From Protostelium mycophagum (lineage: Eukaryota > Evosea > Variosea > Protosteliida > Protosteliaceae), in contig MZNV01001861.1 in NCBI GenBank assembly GCA_002081555.1, positions 1 through 32,409 of the forward strand: 32,409 nucleotides of DNA, given 5' to 3'. Below are positions 12,179-23,337 of this stretch, in pieces. The translations under genes and the position numbers were made by a program. The notes under the pieces are model-generated. The model was not told the origin of the DNA, did not search any database, and saw only the letters and a list, made by a program, of their open reading frames with translations. Every line of letters starts with the position of its first letter. Position 1 is the stretch's first letter.

Positions 12179-13011
12179 ACAAGAAGGAGATGAAGGGAGA
12201 TCACGCGCCGATTTTGAAGACAGAATGTAAGAAAGATTAGACTGAGGATTCAAGCATCAATTAGATGTTGACAATACTACGTCAAAATGGTAAGAACTTC
12301 TATCAGAAGGGGACAGACTCTGTCTTCGGGTAAGTGTTCCATTCTACTCGAATATTTATCTTACGAGAAAATCAAGCCAGACAATCTCAATTTGTCCATC
12401 CCGAGATCATTTGCATATAAATCATGATTCATTTTGGTTTATCATTGCGCTTTTCTTACTCTTTCATTTATTATATTATATCTTTTTGGCTTTTGATTTG
12501 TTGTATCGAACAAAGATTCAAGTTGGAAGTGTTCGATTGTTGTTCTGCCTCCCCGTTTAACGCTTTCTCACAACAATCGTTCGAAAGCATTTGTCGATGT
12601 GATATTATTTCAACAAAAGCATGATGGATTGTACAATAATATTCACTACAATATCTTCATATGTCCTTGTCCAAGATAAATTTCATTGAAGAGTCAGTCC
12701 CTATTGAAAGTTGATCAACAGTCAGATCAACAGTAAGCCAGATAAGCGAGTGAATCATGGAGGAAGAGCCGCAAAGTAGCACAAAGACAGGAAGGGAAGA
12801 TGACAGAGACACTGGTGAGAAAACACCATTATAAAAGAAGAATGCACGCGAGAATTTCGCGCCAAAATCGCTCGTGTTGTAGACGAAGTTTTGAATTCGG
12901 GGAATGACCTTTTTGCCGAACTGTCAGAGAAACACTCTCTTTGAACAATTTTTGGAATGAAATGATGTGAGAGGATGCCCTTCAACATAATTCATTCTTC
13001 TACACAAAGAG
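12179..13011. other. Intergenic/5' region between histone H3 and the permuted Ras gene
   Basis: AT-rich between 12340 and 12700. Two short plus-strand openings exist: an ATG at 12288 followed by a possible splice donor, and an ATG at 12757 with an open 58-nt stretch ending at a GTGAG donor. A GTGAG...TTCTACAC...AAAG stretch just before 13012 looks like an intron, so a 5' UTR exon of the permuted Ras gene is plausible. No protein could be built with confidence. Confidence 0.35.
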
Positions 13012-16000
13012 ATGTCGCTCACTTTTGCCTCTCCATATGTCTATGCTGGCCACAAAGAGACCCAAGATTACCATGATGGTGAGGAGAAATGGATGCAGTG
13101 GAAAGTGACGCATTGCAGATGAGGTCACGAACCAGCAATACTTTACCAATTGGGAGAGCCCTTATGATGAGAACGTCATGCTGGACCTCCTTGGTTTGTT
13201 CTTGTTCCATGCGATTCAAGCTAAAATATGCAGACACCGCAGGCCAGGAAGAATACAGCGCGATGAGGGATCTGTATTACGTAGGTTGGCTGTTGCCGGT
13301 AGATTCACTGATGAAATGCAGCGCGATGGCCACGGATTTCTGCTGGTGTTCGATATCACTTCCCGAAGCAGCTTCAATGAGGTCGATCTTCCATGCAAAT
13401 GAGGCATGACTTCTGACTCTCAACAGATCCAAGCCATCAGAGAATCTGCTCTGAGGGCACGTGATGAAGAAGAGTTCCCTATGTTGCTCATTGGTAACAA
13501 GTGTGACCTCGAAGACTCCCGGTACATTGTCACCCATTTTTCATCTACAACCGGACAAATTGTATCTGCTTCTACAACTCACTGAATTACGCAGCCAAGT
13601 ATCTCGGGAAGAAGCTCTCGAATACGCCAAGAGTGTCCATCTTCCGTACTTTGAAACTTCTGCGAAAGTTCGGTTGAATATTGAGGATCCTTTCATGGAA
13701 CTGGCCAGGATGGTCGCACGATATTTGACCGGAAACTGCTCACAATTTAAGTTAGTGATTGTGGGAAGTGGGGGTGTGGTGAGTATCTACAACGCTGTAT
13801 TCAGGCTGATGACTGCATAGGGGAAATCTGCGATCTGCGTTCAATTTGTACAAGGTGTTTTCGTTGAAAAATACGGTGAGTCTTCGATTTATTTATCATC
13901 GACAATGATCTCTCTGAAGTTTATTTTGGCGGGAAACTACAGAATGACGGTCGTAGATCCCACAATCGAGGACTCTTACCGCAAACAAATCACGGTTCCT
14001 GGCCTTGTGCGAAGACACAAGTCGACCCCCAAAGAAAAATCCTCCTTTATCTCGAGAATTCTTGGAAAATCCGCTCAAAATACAAACATCTCCAAGTGAA
14101 GTATTCCGGTCACGTGACTCTGATTGACTATTCCAGGAACCAAAAGAAAAAGATGGGTGATAAAATGGACGTCGCCACACCCAATGCTGTCTGTCTACAA
14201 CTAGGATCATTGTCGACATCTTTAGAAATGTCGACTGGAGACCCCACCTTCTGTACAGATTGTAAAGCGGCATTATCCATTTTGTCTAAAGTTAAGAAAG
14301 GCAAATGGGAATGTGGTGAGCTTCCTGCGACATCTGTCTACAACGACATTCTGAAATTTCCACCAGATTTCTGCGGCAATATGAACGAAGTCGACATCTC
14401 AGACGAGGAGTTGCCATGGGATACCAAACAAGAGTACATGCTAGAGCCACCCCAATCTGGGGAGGCTTCTGGGAATGAGGCCGGACTCCTGATATTCTGC
14501 ATCGATGTGTCTGGGTGAGTGGCAAAGAATCTATCAAAGATGTTTGAAAGACAAACACTTGATTGAAATCCGAAAGTTGTCTAAACCCAATCAGGTCCAT
14601 GTGTGTGACCTCAGAAGTGCCCGCCGGTTTTGACCTCGTTCAGGTGAAACATGATGTTTCCTGGAGATTTCTGAAAAGTTGCAGGTGAAAGGTCTGAACA
14701 GACCAATTGTGGCTGCTGAAGATGGGCCGCAATTCCTTCCCAGACAAAAGAATGGCGTCACTTATGTCTCCAGAATGCAGTGTGTGCAAGGTGCCATGCA
14801 GGTGACTATCTACAGTGAAAGAAGAAAGTTCATTCAGATCTAACAGGTGCAATTGGAGGAGGTGTTGAAGGCACACCCCGGCAGGAGGGTCTTCCTTATC
14901 ACTTTTTCTTCGGATGTACACGTAATAGGTATGTATTGTCGACATTAATATGATGGGTTCTGATCTGTACACCAGGCGATGGTACCACTGCTGTGGAAAT
15001 CGTCGCTGGAGATAAATTGTCCGACTACAACGAGCTTCTGAAAATAGGAGAATCTTTCTCTTCCCGCGCTTTGAGACCCATCAAGGATACAAAGGACCAC
15101 CTGTCGTCGAAGATTTTTGGGCTCTCTGAAGACGGTAAGACGACGAATCTTCTTCAACATTTTGATCCTCTAAGGTCAAACCGCACTCGGCCCTGCCCTC
15201 ACCTTAGCAACGGGGTTGGCCGGAAAGTTTAACAAATCAGAGATCATCATTGCCACGGACGGCCTCTCCAACGTGGGAGTCGGCGTGACCGATATTGAGG
15301 CGGGAAAATCTGGTGAGCATCTACAACGAACAACAGTAAATTCATGTAACGTCATCACAGCTAAGGAAGATGCGGCGAGAGCTGCACAATTCTATGAGAC
15401 GGTGGGACACCTTGCAAAGAAGAATGGAACCATCATCTCTGTATTAGGTACTATATTTCAACAATTCTCCCCGAATTTACCCGAGTTCACTGAATTTTCC
15501 AAGGCATAGAAGGTTCTGACTGTGGCATGAGCGCGTTGGGAAAATGTGCTGCGATAACATCAGGGGGTGTTAACATTGTGAAACCTCTAGAGCTGCAGAG
15601 AAAGATGAGAGCTCTGATCGACAATCCTATTCTTGGAACAGAAGTCGCCATAGAATTCAGGATGCACCCCTTCCTCAAGGTACGCAGACTTTTCTTCGAA
15701 TATTCCACGAAAAGTCTGAAAGAAATAGTTGTCTTTTCAGGACAAACAGCGTAATACAGTGCGACAGGAGATCGGCAATGCAACTGCAGAGACGGACCTC
15801 ACTTACCGATTTGAAAAGGCTAACCACAGTATTGGGAGTTTACGTTCCGTCCCGTTCCAGGTGATTATCACGACTACAACTTTGTAGAGGGACTGATCCC
15901 CATCAGGTGCAAATTACGTACAGAAAACTGGACGGGTCGAAATTTCTTCGAATTATCACCGAGCAGCGGCTTCTCTCAGAAACCAGAAAAGTCTGCGAAA

Positions 16001-16488
16001 AAGACGTCGACGTTTCGGTGATTGCACTTGCCTCTGTACACACTTGCGCACAGATGGGTCTTGCAGGTCATATTTTATCCATTTCTCGAGACTTGGCTGA
16101 ATGAGTTGTAGACAAGGGCGAGGAAGGCAAGAAGAATTTGATGGCGTTGGGTGAGCTTCTACAACGCGTCAGCACCTCTGACAATCGAATGGAAGAATAT
16201 GCAACCTGGAAATCCAACACGGACCAACTTTACAGGTGATGAGATGGAGGTCTTGATGAGATTGACGCTGTCAGGTCTTTGTGTTCTTCCGCAAAACATA
16301 AAGGGAGCCTCTCAGATGCTGACGCCAAGGTGAGTTGATGAGAAGAATGAAAATGCTGAATATTTATATAGATCTTCTACAATTCAAAAGCAGCCTATTT
16401 GGTTTCATTCCTTGCAGGAGAGCGCAAAAGGGAAGCAGCATTGAACAGAACGCGTCATCTTAACGATGAAAAGAAAAAACTACTGTAA
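13012..16488 (+). CDS. cpras1: Circularly permuted Ras GTPase fused to a vWFA domain (CPRas1-like)
   Basis: The Ras motifs appear in permuted order. First come switch II/G3 ([19 protein letters not shown]), G4 ([11 protein letters not shown]) and G5 (YFETSAK). After the last Ras helix and a short NCSQ linker come beta-1 and the P-loop ([14 protein letters not shown]) and switch I ([14 protein letters not shown]). All GTP-binding residues are intact, including the positions of Ras G12, G13, T35 and Q61. A 40-nt intron after ISK removes an apparent TGA (14097-14099) and joins the GTPase to a basic linker. A C-terminal region of about 500 residues follows, with a vWFA MIDAS ([12 protein letters not shown]) and strands such as [15 protein letters not shown]. 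The end is [20 protein letters not shown]...KKKLL and a TAA followed by AATAAA. The family is known as Circularly permutated Ras protein 1 of Dictyostelium. There is no CAAX box. About 14 introns. Confidence 0.9.
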
Positions 16489-17087
16489 TAAATGTAAAGA
16501 TGTATGTTGCACAAAGGTTGCCACAAAGTGTACAGCAATTCAAACCTATTAATAGATGCTGCCACCGAGATATTATTTCAGACAGATTAGATATTCGTCT
16601 CGAATTTTCACTCAATTTTCCATCGATATCCATCTGTGGTTTTCGTGTTTGGCGCTCTACAAGTTATGACAAAGAAGTGACCTTCTTTAAGACAAGCATG
16701 CAGAAGTTCATCACCGAGGAAAAAAGACCTCATGCCTCATGCTGTTCCATGAAGGGGATATTGATTACATAATGTTACGGAAAATATTTGCGGTAATAAA
16801 CGCATCAAGCATCTTTTTTCCGAATCTTGTGTCACAAGCACGTTCTCCTTGTCTTTCAATCAAATTTTCGCCTCACGCGCCCCACCACACAGCTCACGAG
16901 GTGAAGTGATCTTTAAGAACAATTTTATTTATTCTGGTGATGTGTTATCCATATCTGGTGAAAGACCACAACAATATGAATTGATAATTGATGGGGCATT
17001 TGGATTGATGTGAACCACAGCTTGTATAAACAAATTGACACCCTCTCTTTCTTTGGAAGGGGCTGTATTCTAAATTCATATCGTGGT
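16489..17087. other. 3' flank of cpras1 and promoter of the kinase receptor
   Basis: An ATG-started 90-codon ORF at 16500-16772 begins only 12 nt after the cpras1 stop, inside its likely 3' UTR. It has no recognisable domain and no splice structure. An AATAAA lies at about 16794. The rest is AT-rich, with no exon I can support. Confidence 0.4.
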
Positions 17088-19607
17088 ATGCTAATGGCGC
17101 GTGGTACAATATTCATCGTAACCATCCTTCTGGCCTTCATTGTTGGCTCCTCTGCTCAGGTCAGTCTATGAATTGTATTCGTCATTGCCCATTTTCTTCC
17201 CAAATTTCTGCGACTACACATTCCGAATCTTTGCTGACATTGGTTTAGTGCACACCAGCAGACTGCAACGACAGTGAGTAACTCTTCACAAAGAGAAAAT
17301 AGTGTTGTTTATATTCAACAGATAATGCATGCACTCTGGACCAGTGTGTAAATAATGTTTGTGTCCATACAGCACTTCCTAATGGAACATCTTGCGATGA
17401 TAATCTCTGGTGTAACGGAAAAGACATTTGTTCTTCAGGAATATGCCAACATTTAGGTGATCCCTGCTCGCGTGGCTCAACCTGCAGCAACCTCTGCAAT
17501 GAGGTGATACCTCAAAGGCATTAAAAAATGAGACTGAATAATCTAGGCCACGACGAGTTGTGTGGTACCATCAGGAAATCCATGTGATGATGGTATCTAT
17601 TGTAATGGCGTAGACACTTGTGATGGAAAAGGCTCTTGTGTCTCTTCGGGTAACCCCTGTGCTGGTGGAGCAGAGTGCAACAACATGTGATATCATCATC
17701 CACCCAATTACAACTAAATTTCATGCAGCTGCAGCGAGATGCAACACACCTGCCAAGCTGCCAACGGAACGGCATGTACAGGAGGTCTCGATTGTGAGGA
17801 GATCACCGCCGCATGTCTCTCCGGACAATGCGTGGTGTCCTCTTCTCGCAACTGTGCCGTCTCGCCACAGTCGGAAAAAGCTGCCGGTAGTCATTCAGGC
17901 GATAAGAAGACGGCCATCATCGCGGGAGCCGTGTCTGGAGGTGTCTTTGCGATTGTGGTGGCCGGTGTGATCATCGCATTCCTCATTATGAAGAAGGGTA
18001 GACGATCAGACACTTTACCACCGGTAAGAAATACATGAAATTCCCGTGAAATTTCCTGAAAACTGACAGAAACTCTCCGATGTGGAGTCCAACGCTGATT
18101 ACGGAGATGTCAAACCGGTGTCACGTCTTCCCTCTACCGGAGGTGAGCCAGAATTTTCTCAGAAAATTCTGACCAGTCAGGTGTCCCCGGCAACCTCCGC
18201 CACATGTTGACCCCGGTCGCGGAATCACCTAAAAATAGTCCACTGATGGTCAGAAGAGCCGTCGCGTACACGGCGACAGCCGCTGACAGAGTCCGCATGG
18301 AGAGTGCGGCGAGAAGCATTGAAGAAATCGATATTGGAAGACCTCTTGGAAGTGGGAATTTCGGAGAGGTCAGTTGTAGATGTGGTCTGTCAATTCAAAG
18401 CTCGAAGATGATGTCTAAACACTTTGAGGAAACCGCGTCGGTGGTGCCGGCTCTGCCGCAACACCTGCAGCAAAGCTGCAGATAAATAACCACAGTGAAT
18501 GTATCCACGTGTCCGTTAAATAAAGCAGGTGTACTTTGGTGTTTGGAACAAACCTGGAGCCAATGGCGAGATCACCACAGTCCAAGTCGCTCTGAAAAAG
18601 CTAAGACGTCCCGACCGTTTCGAGAGTTTCCGCGACGAAGTCGAGACACTCAGGTAACTTACCGTGAATTTCGCGTCAAGTTACCGTGACTGAACGGTTT
18701 TCAGGAACCTCGGACACACCAACATTGTCAAATACTACGGTGTCTTTGCGGAACACAACTCACATGACATGTACTTGGCCACAGAATACATGAAGATGGG
18801 GACTGTTTTGGACCTCTTAGAGATCATGAATGAGAAGATCACCGAAGATCACATGATCGACATGATCTTTGGAGCCGCATTGGGCATGTCTTATTTAGAA
18901 AGAAGCCAGGTTGTCCACAGAGACCTGAGCTGTAGAAATCTGTTGGTGTCGAGTGATGACAACGGCAGATACGTCGTGAAAGTCGGCGACTTTGGCAATG
19001 CGAAATGTGGTGAGGGATTCGAGACTTTGAGATTTTGTTGATGATGTACAGTACCAAATCGTGGGGACACCTATGTCGCCAATGACGTCATCATACCAGT
19101 CAGGGTGAGTGTACAAGTGATGGGTTGTACTTACGAGTTGTAGTGGAGTGCTGTGGAAGTATTGAGGGATAATATATTCTCGTCCAAATCTGACGTCTGG
19201 TCTTTCGGTGTCTGCATGGTGAAATTTCACTCGATTTTCCACGAGATTTCGCTGAAATTTCACAGTGGGAAATCTTTGAGAAAGGAAAGGAGCCATATGC
19301 TGAGAGCAGTGACTTCCAAGTGTCAGAGTGGGTCCTCAACGGTGACCGACTCCCCAGACCAAAACATTGTGCCGAAGACCTGTACAAAGTGATGACGTCA
19401 TGCTGGGCCGAATCCCCCGCGGACCGACCGACCTTTCAAGTGCTCATCGACAGCATCTGCAAAGTGATGGAGGACAGGAAGTCTGCTGGCTCTGATGCAG
19501 AAGGTGACTCGGGTTCAGAGAGTGATCAGGAGACGACAGCAGCAGTTAGAGTACACAGCAATGACAGAGGCACAGAAGATGATGGAGAAGAGGATGAGAC
19601 GTTGTGA
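17088..19607 (+). CDS. Receptor tyrosine-kinase-like protein with cysteine-rich ectodomain
   Basis: About 630 residues. The start at 17088 (or the in-frame ATG at 17094) gives a signal peptide ending GSSAQ. The ectodomain (about residues 25-190) has repeated cysteine units of the form C-x-D-x-x-x-C-N-G-x-D-x-C, like the Cys-rich repeats of bacterial and protist surface proteins. One transmembrane helix follows (AGAVSGGVFAIVVAGVIIAF) with a basic stop-transfer KKGRR. The kinase domain has the glycine loop GSGNFGEV, lysine VALKKL, catalytic HRDLSCRNLL, DFG, the P+1 segment IIPVRWSAVEVL, WSFGVCMWEIF and the SPADRPTF arginine. HRDLxxRN, PVRW and WEIF are tyrosine-kinase hallmarks and argue against a plain Ser/Thr kinase; the usual APE is VEV here. 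An acidic tail ends the protein. The intron between the glycine loop and strand 2 (about 18370-18528) is unusually long. Likely a plasma-membrane sensor; ligand unknown. Confidence 0.9.
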
Positions 19608-19981
19608 ATGAATATAAATATGGTTCGATGATGTCTTGAAGATTTGTTGGATGATCGATGGATCATTTGGAACATGAGCACAGTGGTGACTGTTGTGCTC
19701 TGTGGATTTGTAGAGGTGGAACGTATGTTGTGAAGCTGTTGTAGATGTTGAATAAGTGAATTTTTACAGACCTTGAGGCCATGGTGGAATTCTAGAGTTG
19801 TTGCATGAGATGAATTCTTTAAAGATGAGAAACAAGATTGTTGAAAGTAATTATTTAAACTGATTATTATAGATACAAAGGACCCATGACAAGTGATGCG
19901 CTATCATTATCTCATGTATCTCATGTATCATCCTCCTCGCTCAAGTATATCTCTTTTGATAACTTGAATGCTCTCCTCATT
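19608..19981. other. Intergenic 3' flank between convergent genes
   Basis: This is the shared 3' flank of the kinase receptor (+) and the GAF protein (-). It is rich in GTTGTAGA-type octamers near 19710-19750 and has short AT-rich runs. No coding exon is supported. Confidence 0.5.
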
Positions 19982-20726
19982 TCAATTGCCTATCACCTTT
20001 AGAATGATCATGTTGTCAATGCACGATGCCAGTGTACGAATTTTTCTGAACGTGATTGTGTCAATTGAACATGTACAATGGACGAATGCCCATACCGTTG
20101 CGACAGACACCCCGTATGCGCGAAGCTCCTCTTGATCTTTCTCGGAAAACTTTCTCGCTTTGAAATCGATCAGACATAGCATGCCAATGGCTTTATCATC
20201 TATCACGACTGGAATACCCGCATAGAAGCGGATGAAGGGTGCAGCAATCACCCAGGGATGATCGCAAAACTTGTCATTCTACTCCCGTCAGGTCTAACAA
20301 AATAGAGTGGTCACCTCTGATGCATCATTCACGATGAAGAGTTCCGTTGGAGTTAATATGGCATGAGCGCACCATGATACGTCTCGGGGAACCTGAAAAA
20401 TGAGTTGTGCATCTCCAATTATCACCCACCCCGGGCGAATCAAGACCGCAAGTGGCCTTGTTCCATTGCCGTTCCTGATCAATCAATGTGAGAGCACTCA
20501 TTGGAACATTAAATAGTTTCCTGGCCAACTCGCAGATTCCATTGAAAACCTCTTCTTGTGGCGTATCGAGCAGCTTAGCGTGTCATATGATAGGATGTAT
20601 CGGACGATTCGACCTACCTCCAAGTCTTTAAGAACCTGAAGACGCTCATCTTCATCCCAAGGTTTAGGTGCGGATTTCCACCCCATCCTTCTATAATACT
20701 TGTGGGTGTCGGCAGGTGTTTTTACC
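19982..20726 (-). CDS. GAF-domain sensor protein
   Basis: Exons read in order: KTPADTHKYYRRMGWK...DEDERLQVLKDLEV, then LLDTPQEEVFNGICELARKL with MSALTLIDQERQWNKATCGL, then PRDVSWCAHAIL and LFIVNDASE, then FIRFYAGIPVVIDDKAIGML with LIDFKARKFSEKDQEELRAY. This is the standard order of a single stand-alone GAF domain of about 200 residues. Its R-L-x-x-L-x-x-L-x-L-L-D-T-P signature, followed by an R-Q-W segment and a Y-A-G-x-P core, is common in bacterial sensor proteins and also found in amoebae. No kinase or cyclase output domain is present. GAF domains bind small ligands or cyclic nucleotides; the ligand here is unknown. The 5' start is unresolved, since the exon beginning at 20726 needs an upstream exon or starts at the internal ATG at 20686. 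The extreme C-terminus depends on one uncertain intron. Confidence 0.75.
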
Positions 20727-20952
20727 CTGGGAATTCTGATTGAAAATTGTAGATACGAACCTTTCTTGCGAACAGGAACCACAGGTTGGTGTTATTCAAA
20801 AATCGTCATAGACTTCAAGAGATTGTCAAAGAAAGAGATTGATGATTGGTGGTGATGGTGGATCAGCACTTGGAGGGTGACACGTAAATCTTGGAAATTT
20901 CAAAATTCAATCACGAGATCCCATATACCGCCAACAGATATCGAAACAAGTC

Positions 20953-22293
20953 ATGCACTTCATATTCTGGATCGTTACCGTCATCATCTCAATCGTAGTG
21001 TTTAACCTTGTTCACTCACCCAAAAAGAAGAGTGTGAAGGGCAAGACTATCGTCATCACAGGAGCCAGCAGTGGCATTGGAAAGCTCATGGCGAAGAGGT
21101 TCATTAACCTTGGAGCTAAGGTGAGTTTTTGAATGGAATCGGTTCTATCAACACCGAATAGGTCGTCGCTTGGGATCACAGCGAGGAACACACAAAGATA
21201 GCTCATGCAGAACTCGCCGCTATTGCTGGAGAAGAATACATTACCTCTTACGTCGTAGACGTTTCTGACAAGAAACAAGTATATGATCTGGCAGAAAGAA
21301 CAAAGAGAGAAGTGGGAAAGGTGAGTGTGTAGCTCTTTCGCCTTCGGATGATCAACGATATAGATCGACATTGTGATCAACAACGCTGGGGTTGTTTCTG
21401 GTGGAAAAGCATGGGAAGTGAGCGACAGCAGCATAGAAAGAGTTATCGCAGTCAATACATTGGGCCCAATGTGGCTCACTCGTGCCTTCTTGAAGGACTT
21501 TATGGATCAGAATTCTGGACATTTTGTTTACATTTCGTCCATGGCCTCTACACTTGGCTCACCTGACCTCTCTGATTATTGTGCCAGTAAATGGGCAGTC
21601 ACCGGTTACGCCGAGAGTATCCGCCTCGAAATGAGTACATTTTCGAAATTCAAACCCGAAATTCTGGCGGGAAATCACGATTAAAAAAATTGACACAAAC
21701 AGTCAAAGCTTGCAAAGACGTCCACACTACCCTCGTATGTCCTTACTACATCAACACCGGCATGTTTGAAGGTGTCAGAGGCCTCAACTTCTTGATGAGA
21801 ATCTTGGACCAACATTGGGTGGCCGACCAGATCGTGTACGCGGTTCTGACAAACAGGACTGAGCTTTACCTGCCCTCATGGATGGGGTGGTCCAATTATT
21901 TGGGCAGGGCGTTGTTGCCCACAGTGGTCAGGGACAAGGTGGGTGATATACCAAGAAAACATAGCGGGCCGCTGTAAAATTTCTGTGTACAGGAAATGAA
22001 ATTGGCACAAACCAGCGTTTCTTCGAACAAATTCTGCTGCACATGCGTTTCTGCGCTGATGAAGTGGACCTTCCCCTCTCTACAACTTCAACCATCTTAA
22101 AGCGAATCATTTCTTCACATTCCAACTGATCGCAGCTCAGTTAAAATCCATTCAAAAATACATCTTTTTCGCAAAATTACAACGAATTGAAAAATTCAAA
22201 ATAAAAGAATTCAAATTGAAAAAATTTCAGGTTTTCGACATATTGGGAGTGACCAAGTCCATGGATAAATTTGCAGGAAAAAGAAGGGTTTAG
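20953..22293 (+). CDS. Membrane-anchored short-chain dehydrogenase/reductase (SDR16C-like)
   Basis: About 298 residues. An N-terminal membrane anchor (residues 1-20, MHFIFWIVTVIISIVVFNLV) precedes a Rossmann fold. The NAD(P)-binding TGASSGIG is at residues 36-43 and NNAG at 115-118. The catalytic serine lies in YISSMAS, with the Y-x-x-x-K pair as Y181/K185 (DYCASK). VCPYYINTGMF follows. These features match the SDR16C group (retinol dehydrogenase 10, 17-beta-HSD 11, DHRS3 relatives), which act on lipophilic alcohols at the ER or lipid droplets; the substrate is inferred only. An intron at about 21633-21699 carries the GGCGGGAAA motif. The last exon, VFDILGVTKSMDKFAGKRRV at 22231-22293, matches the family's usual end. 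It is reached through an intron of about 290 nt, far longer than its neighbours. Confidence 0.9.
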
Positions 22294-22415
22294 GGTTTAG
22301 TCCATAAATAAATTTTTCTGACTTTTGGTATTTAAAGTGTGACAAGTCTTGGATTCCACGCGAATTTTCGTACCCGAAAAACCTCTCCGACAATCATCAT
22401 TCCACAACACACACG

Positions 22416-23286
22416 ATGAAGGTCACAGCTCTCCTCGTCCTCTTTGCGGCCGCCGTATTCGCACAATCTACAAACTTTGGTCTGGGAAACACAGGCAACT
22501 CTTCATTGACAAATAGCCCTCCCGGTAATACATTTTCTGAACAATATGAAGAGACTGATGTGATATAGATGTCCTTTTACTCGTTCCTAACGTCAGTGTT
22601 GGTCTCATCAACCTCACTGTTGCTAATCTCGACGCCAAATTGAACCTCAATGCCGCAGTAGGTCAGCTTGTCACCATCTCCGCCGGAGTTTCTGCCTCTA
22701 TCGGAACAGTGCAGCTTGTCATCAAAGGTGATGATTTACATTTGTATTTCCGGTCTGACGCCCATTCAGACGTCGAGGTCCAACTGGAACTCCAAGTCCG
22801 CCTGGGAACAGTCGCTCAGATTGTCTCTCGCGCTCTGGACACAGTCGACAAGAACCCCAACCTCCTCAACGTAACCATTCTCTTTAGTATTATTTTTTTA
22901 ATATGAACAGAATTTGGTTAAGGCAGTGGGTGGCCTTCTTAACAGTGTTGTGAACTCTCTTGGCCAGACAATCTCCACTCTTGTCACCGAAACTGGACAG
23001 ATTGTTCAAAAGGTGTGAATTGTAATCATTTTACAAGACTCATTGATTCCAGGTTGTCGGAGAGACTGGAGAGATCCTCTCTCAGAACATCATTGGATCT
23101 GTTCTCGATCTCCCAATTGTGAGATAATCATCCTCTTTGAACTCTTCTCATTTTGTACAGATCTCCAACACTACCAATGCCTTTGGACAAGTCGTTCGCA
23201 AGGTTCAAGACACTACCGGAAACATCATCACCGTCACTTTAGATTCTGCTGGCAATGTACTCTCCGCCTCAAGCGACAGCAAATAA
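22416..23286 (+). CDS. Small secreted protein, Val/Leu/Ser-rich
   Basis: About 220 residues. The signal peptide is MKVTALLVLFAAAVFA. The mature protein opens with an Asn/Ser-rich segment and continues as amphipathic strands or helices such as VSVGLINLTVANLDAKLNLN, AVGGLLNSVVNSLGQTISTL and VVGETGEILSQNIIGSVLDL, ending NVLSASSDSK. Cysteines are absent from the mature part. Six short introns (for example 22526-22569 and 22730-22770) join exons in frame. The heptad-like spacing of V/L/I and the repeated GQ/GE turns suggest an amphipathic repeat, perhaps a surface or matrix protein. No family was recognised. Its stop lies only about 50 bp from the stop of the convergent CBS-domain gene. Confidence 0.8.
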
Positions 23287-23337
23287 ATACTTTTTAGAAC
23301 GTGTTCTTCAATGCCCATGAGGCCAGCACTCGAGTCT

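Noticed and set aside
12755-12988. Minus-strand 77-codon ORF
   Set aside because: It ignores plus-strand splice signals and has no recognisable domain; more likely chance in the 5' region of cpras1.
13905-14099. A separate short gene ending at the TGA after ISK
   Set aside because: Splicing out the 40-nt GTGAAG...CCAG intron restores the frame into the vWFA part, as in the known permuted Ras family.
16500-16772. 90-codon plus-strand ORF after cpras1
   Set aside because: It starts 12 nt past the cpras1 stop inside the likely 3' UTR, has odd composition and matches no family.
21937-21977. VGDIPRKHSGPL as the real C-terminus of the SDR protein
   Set aside because: The downstream exon at 22231 gives the usual family ending; read-through is kept only as a possible isoform.
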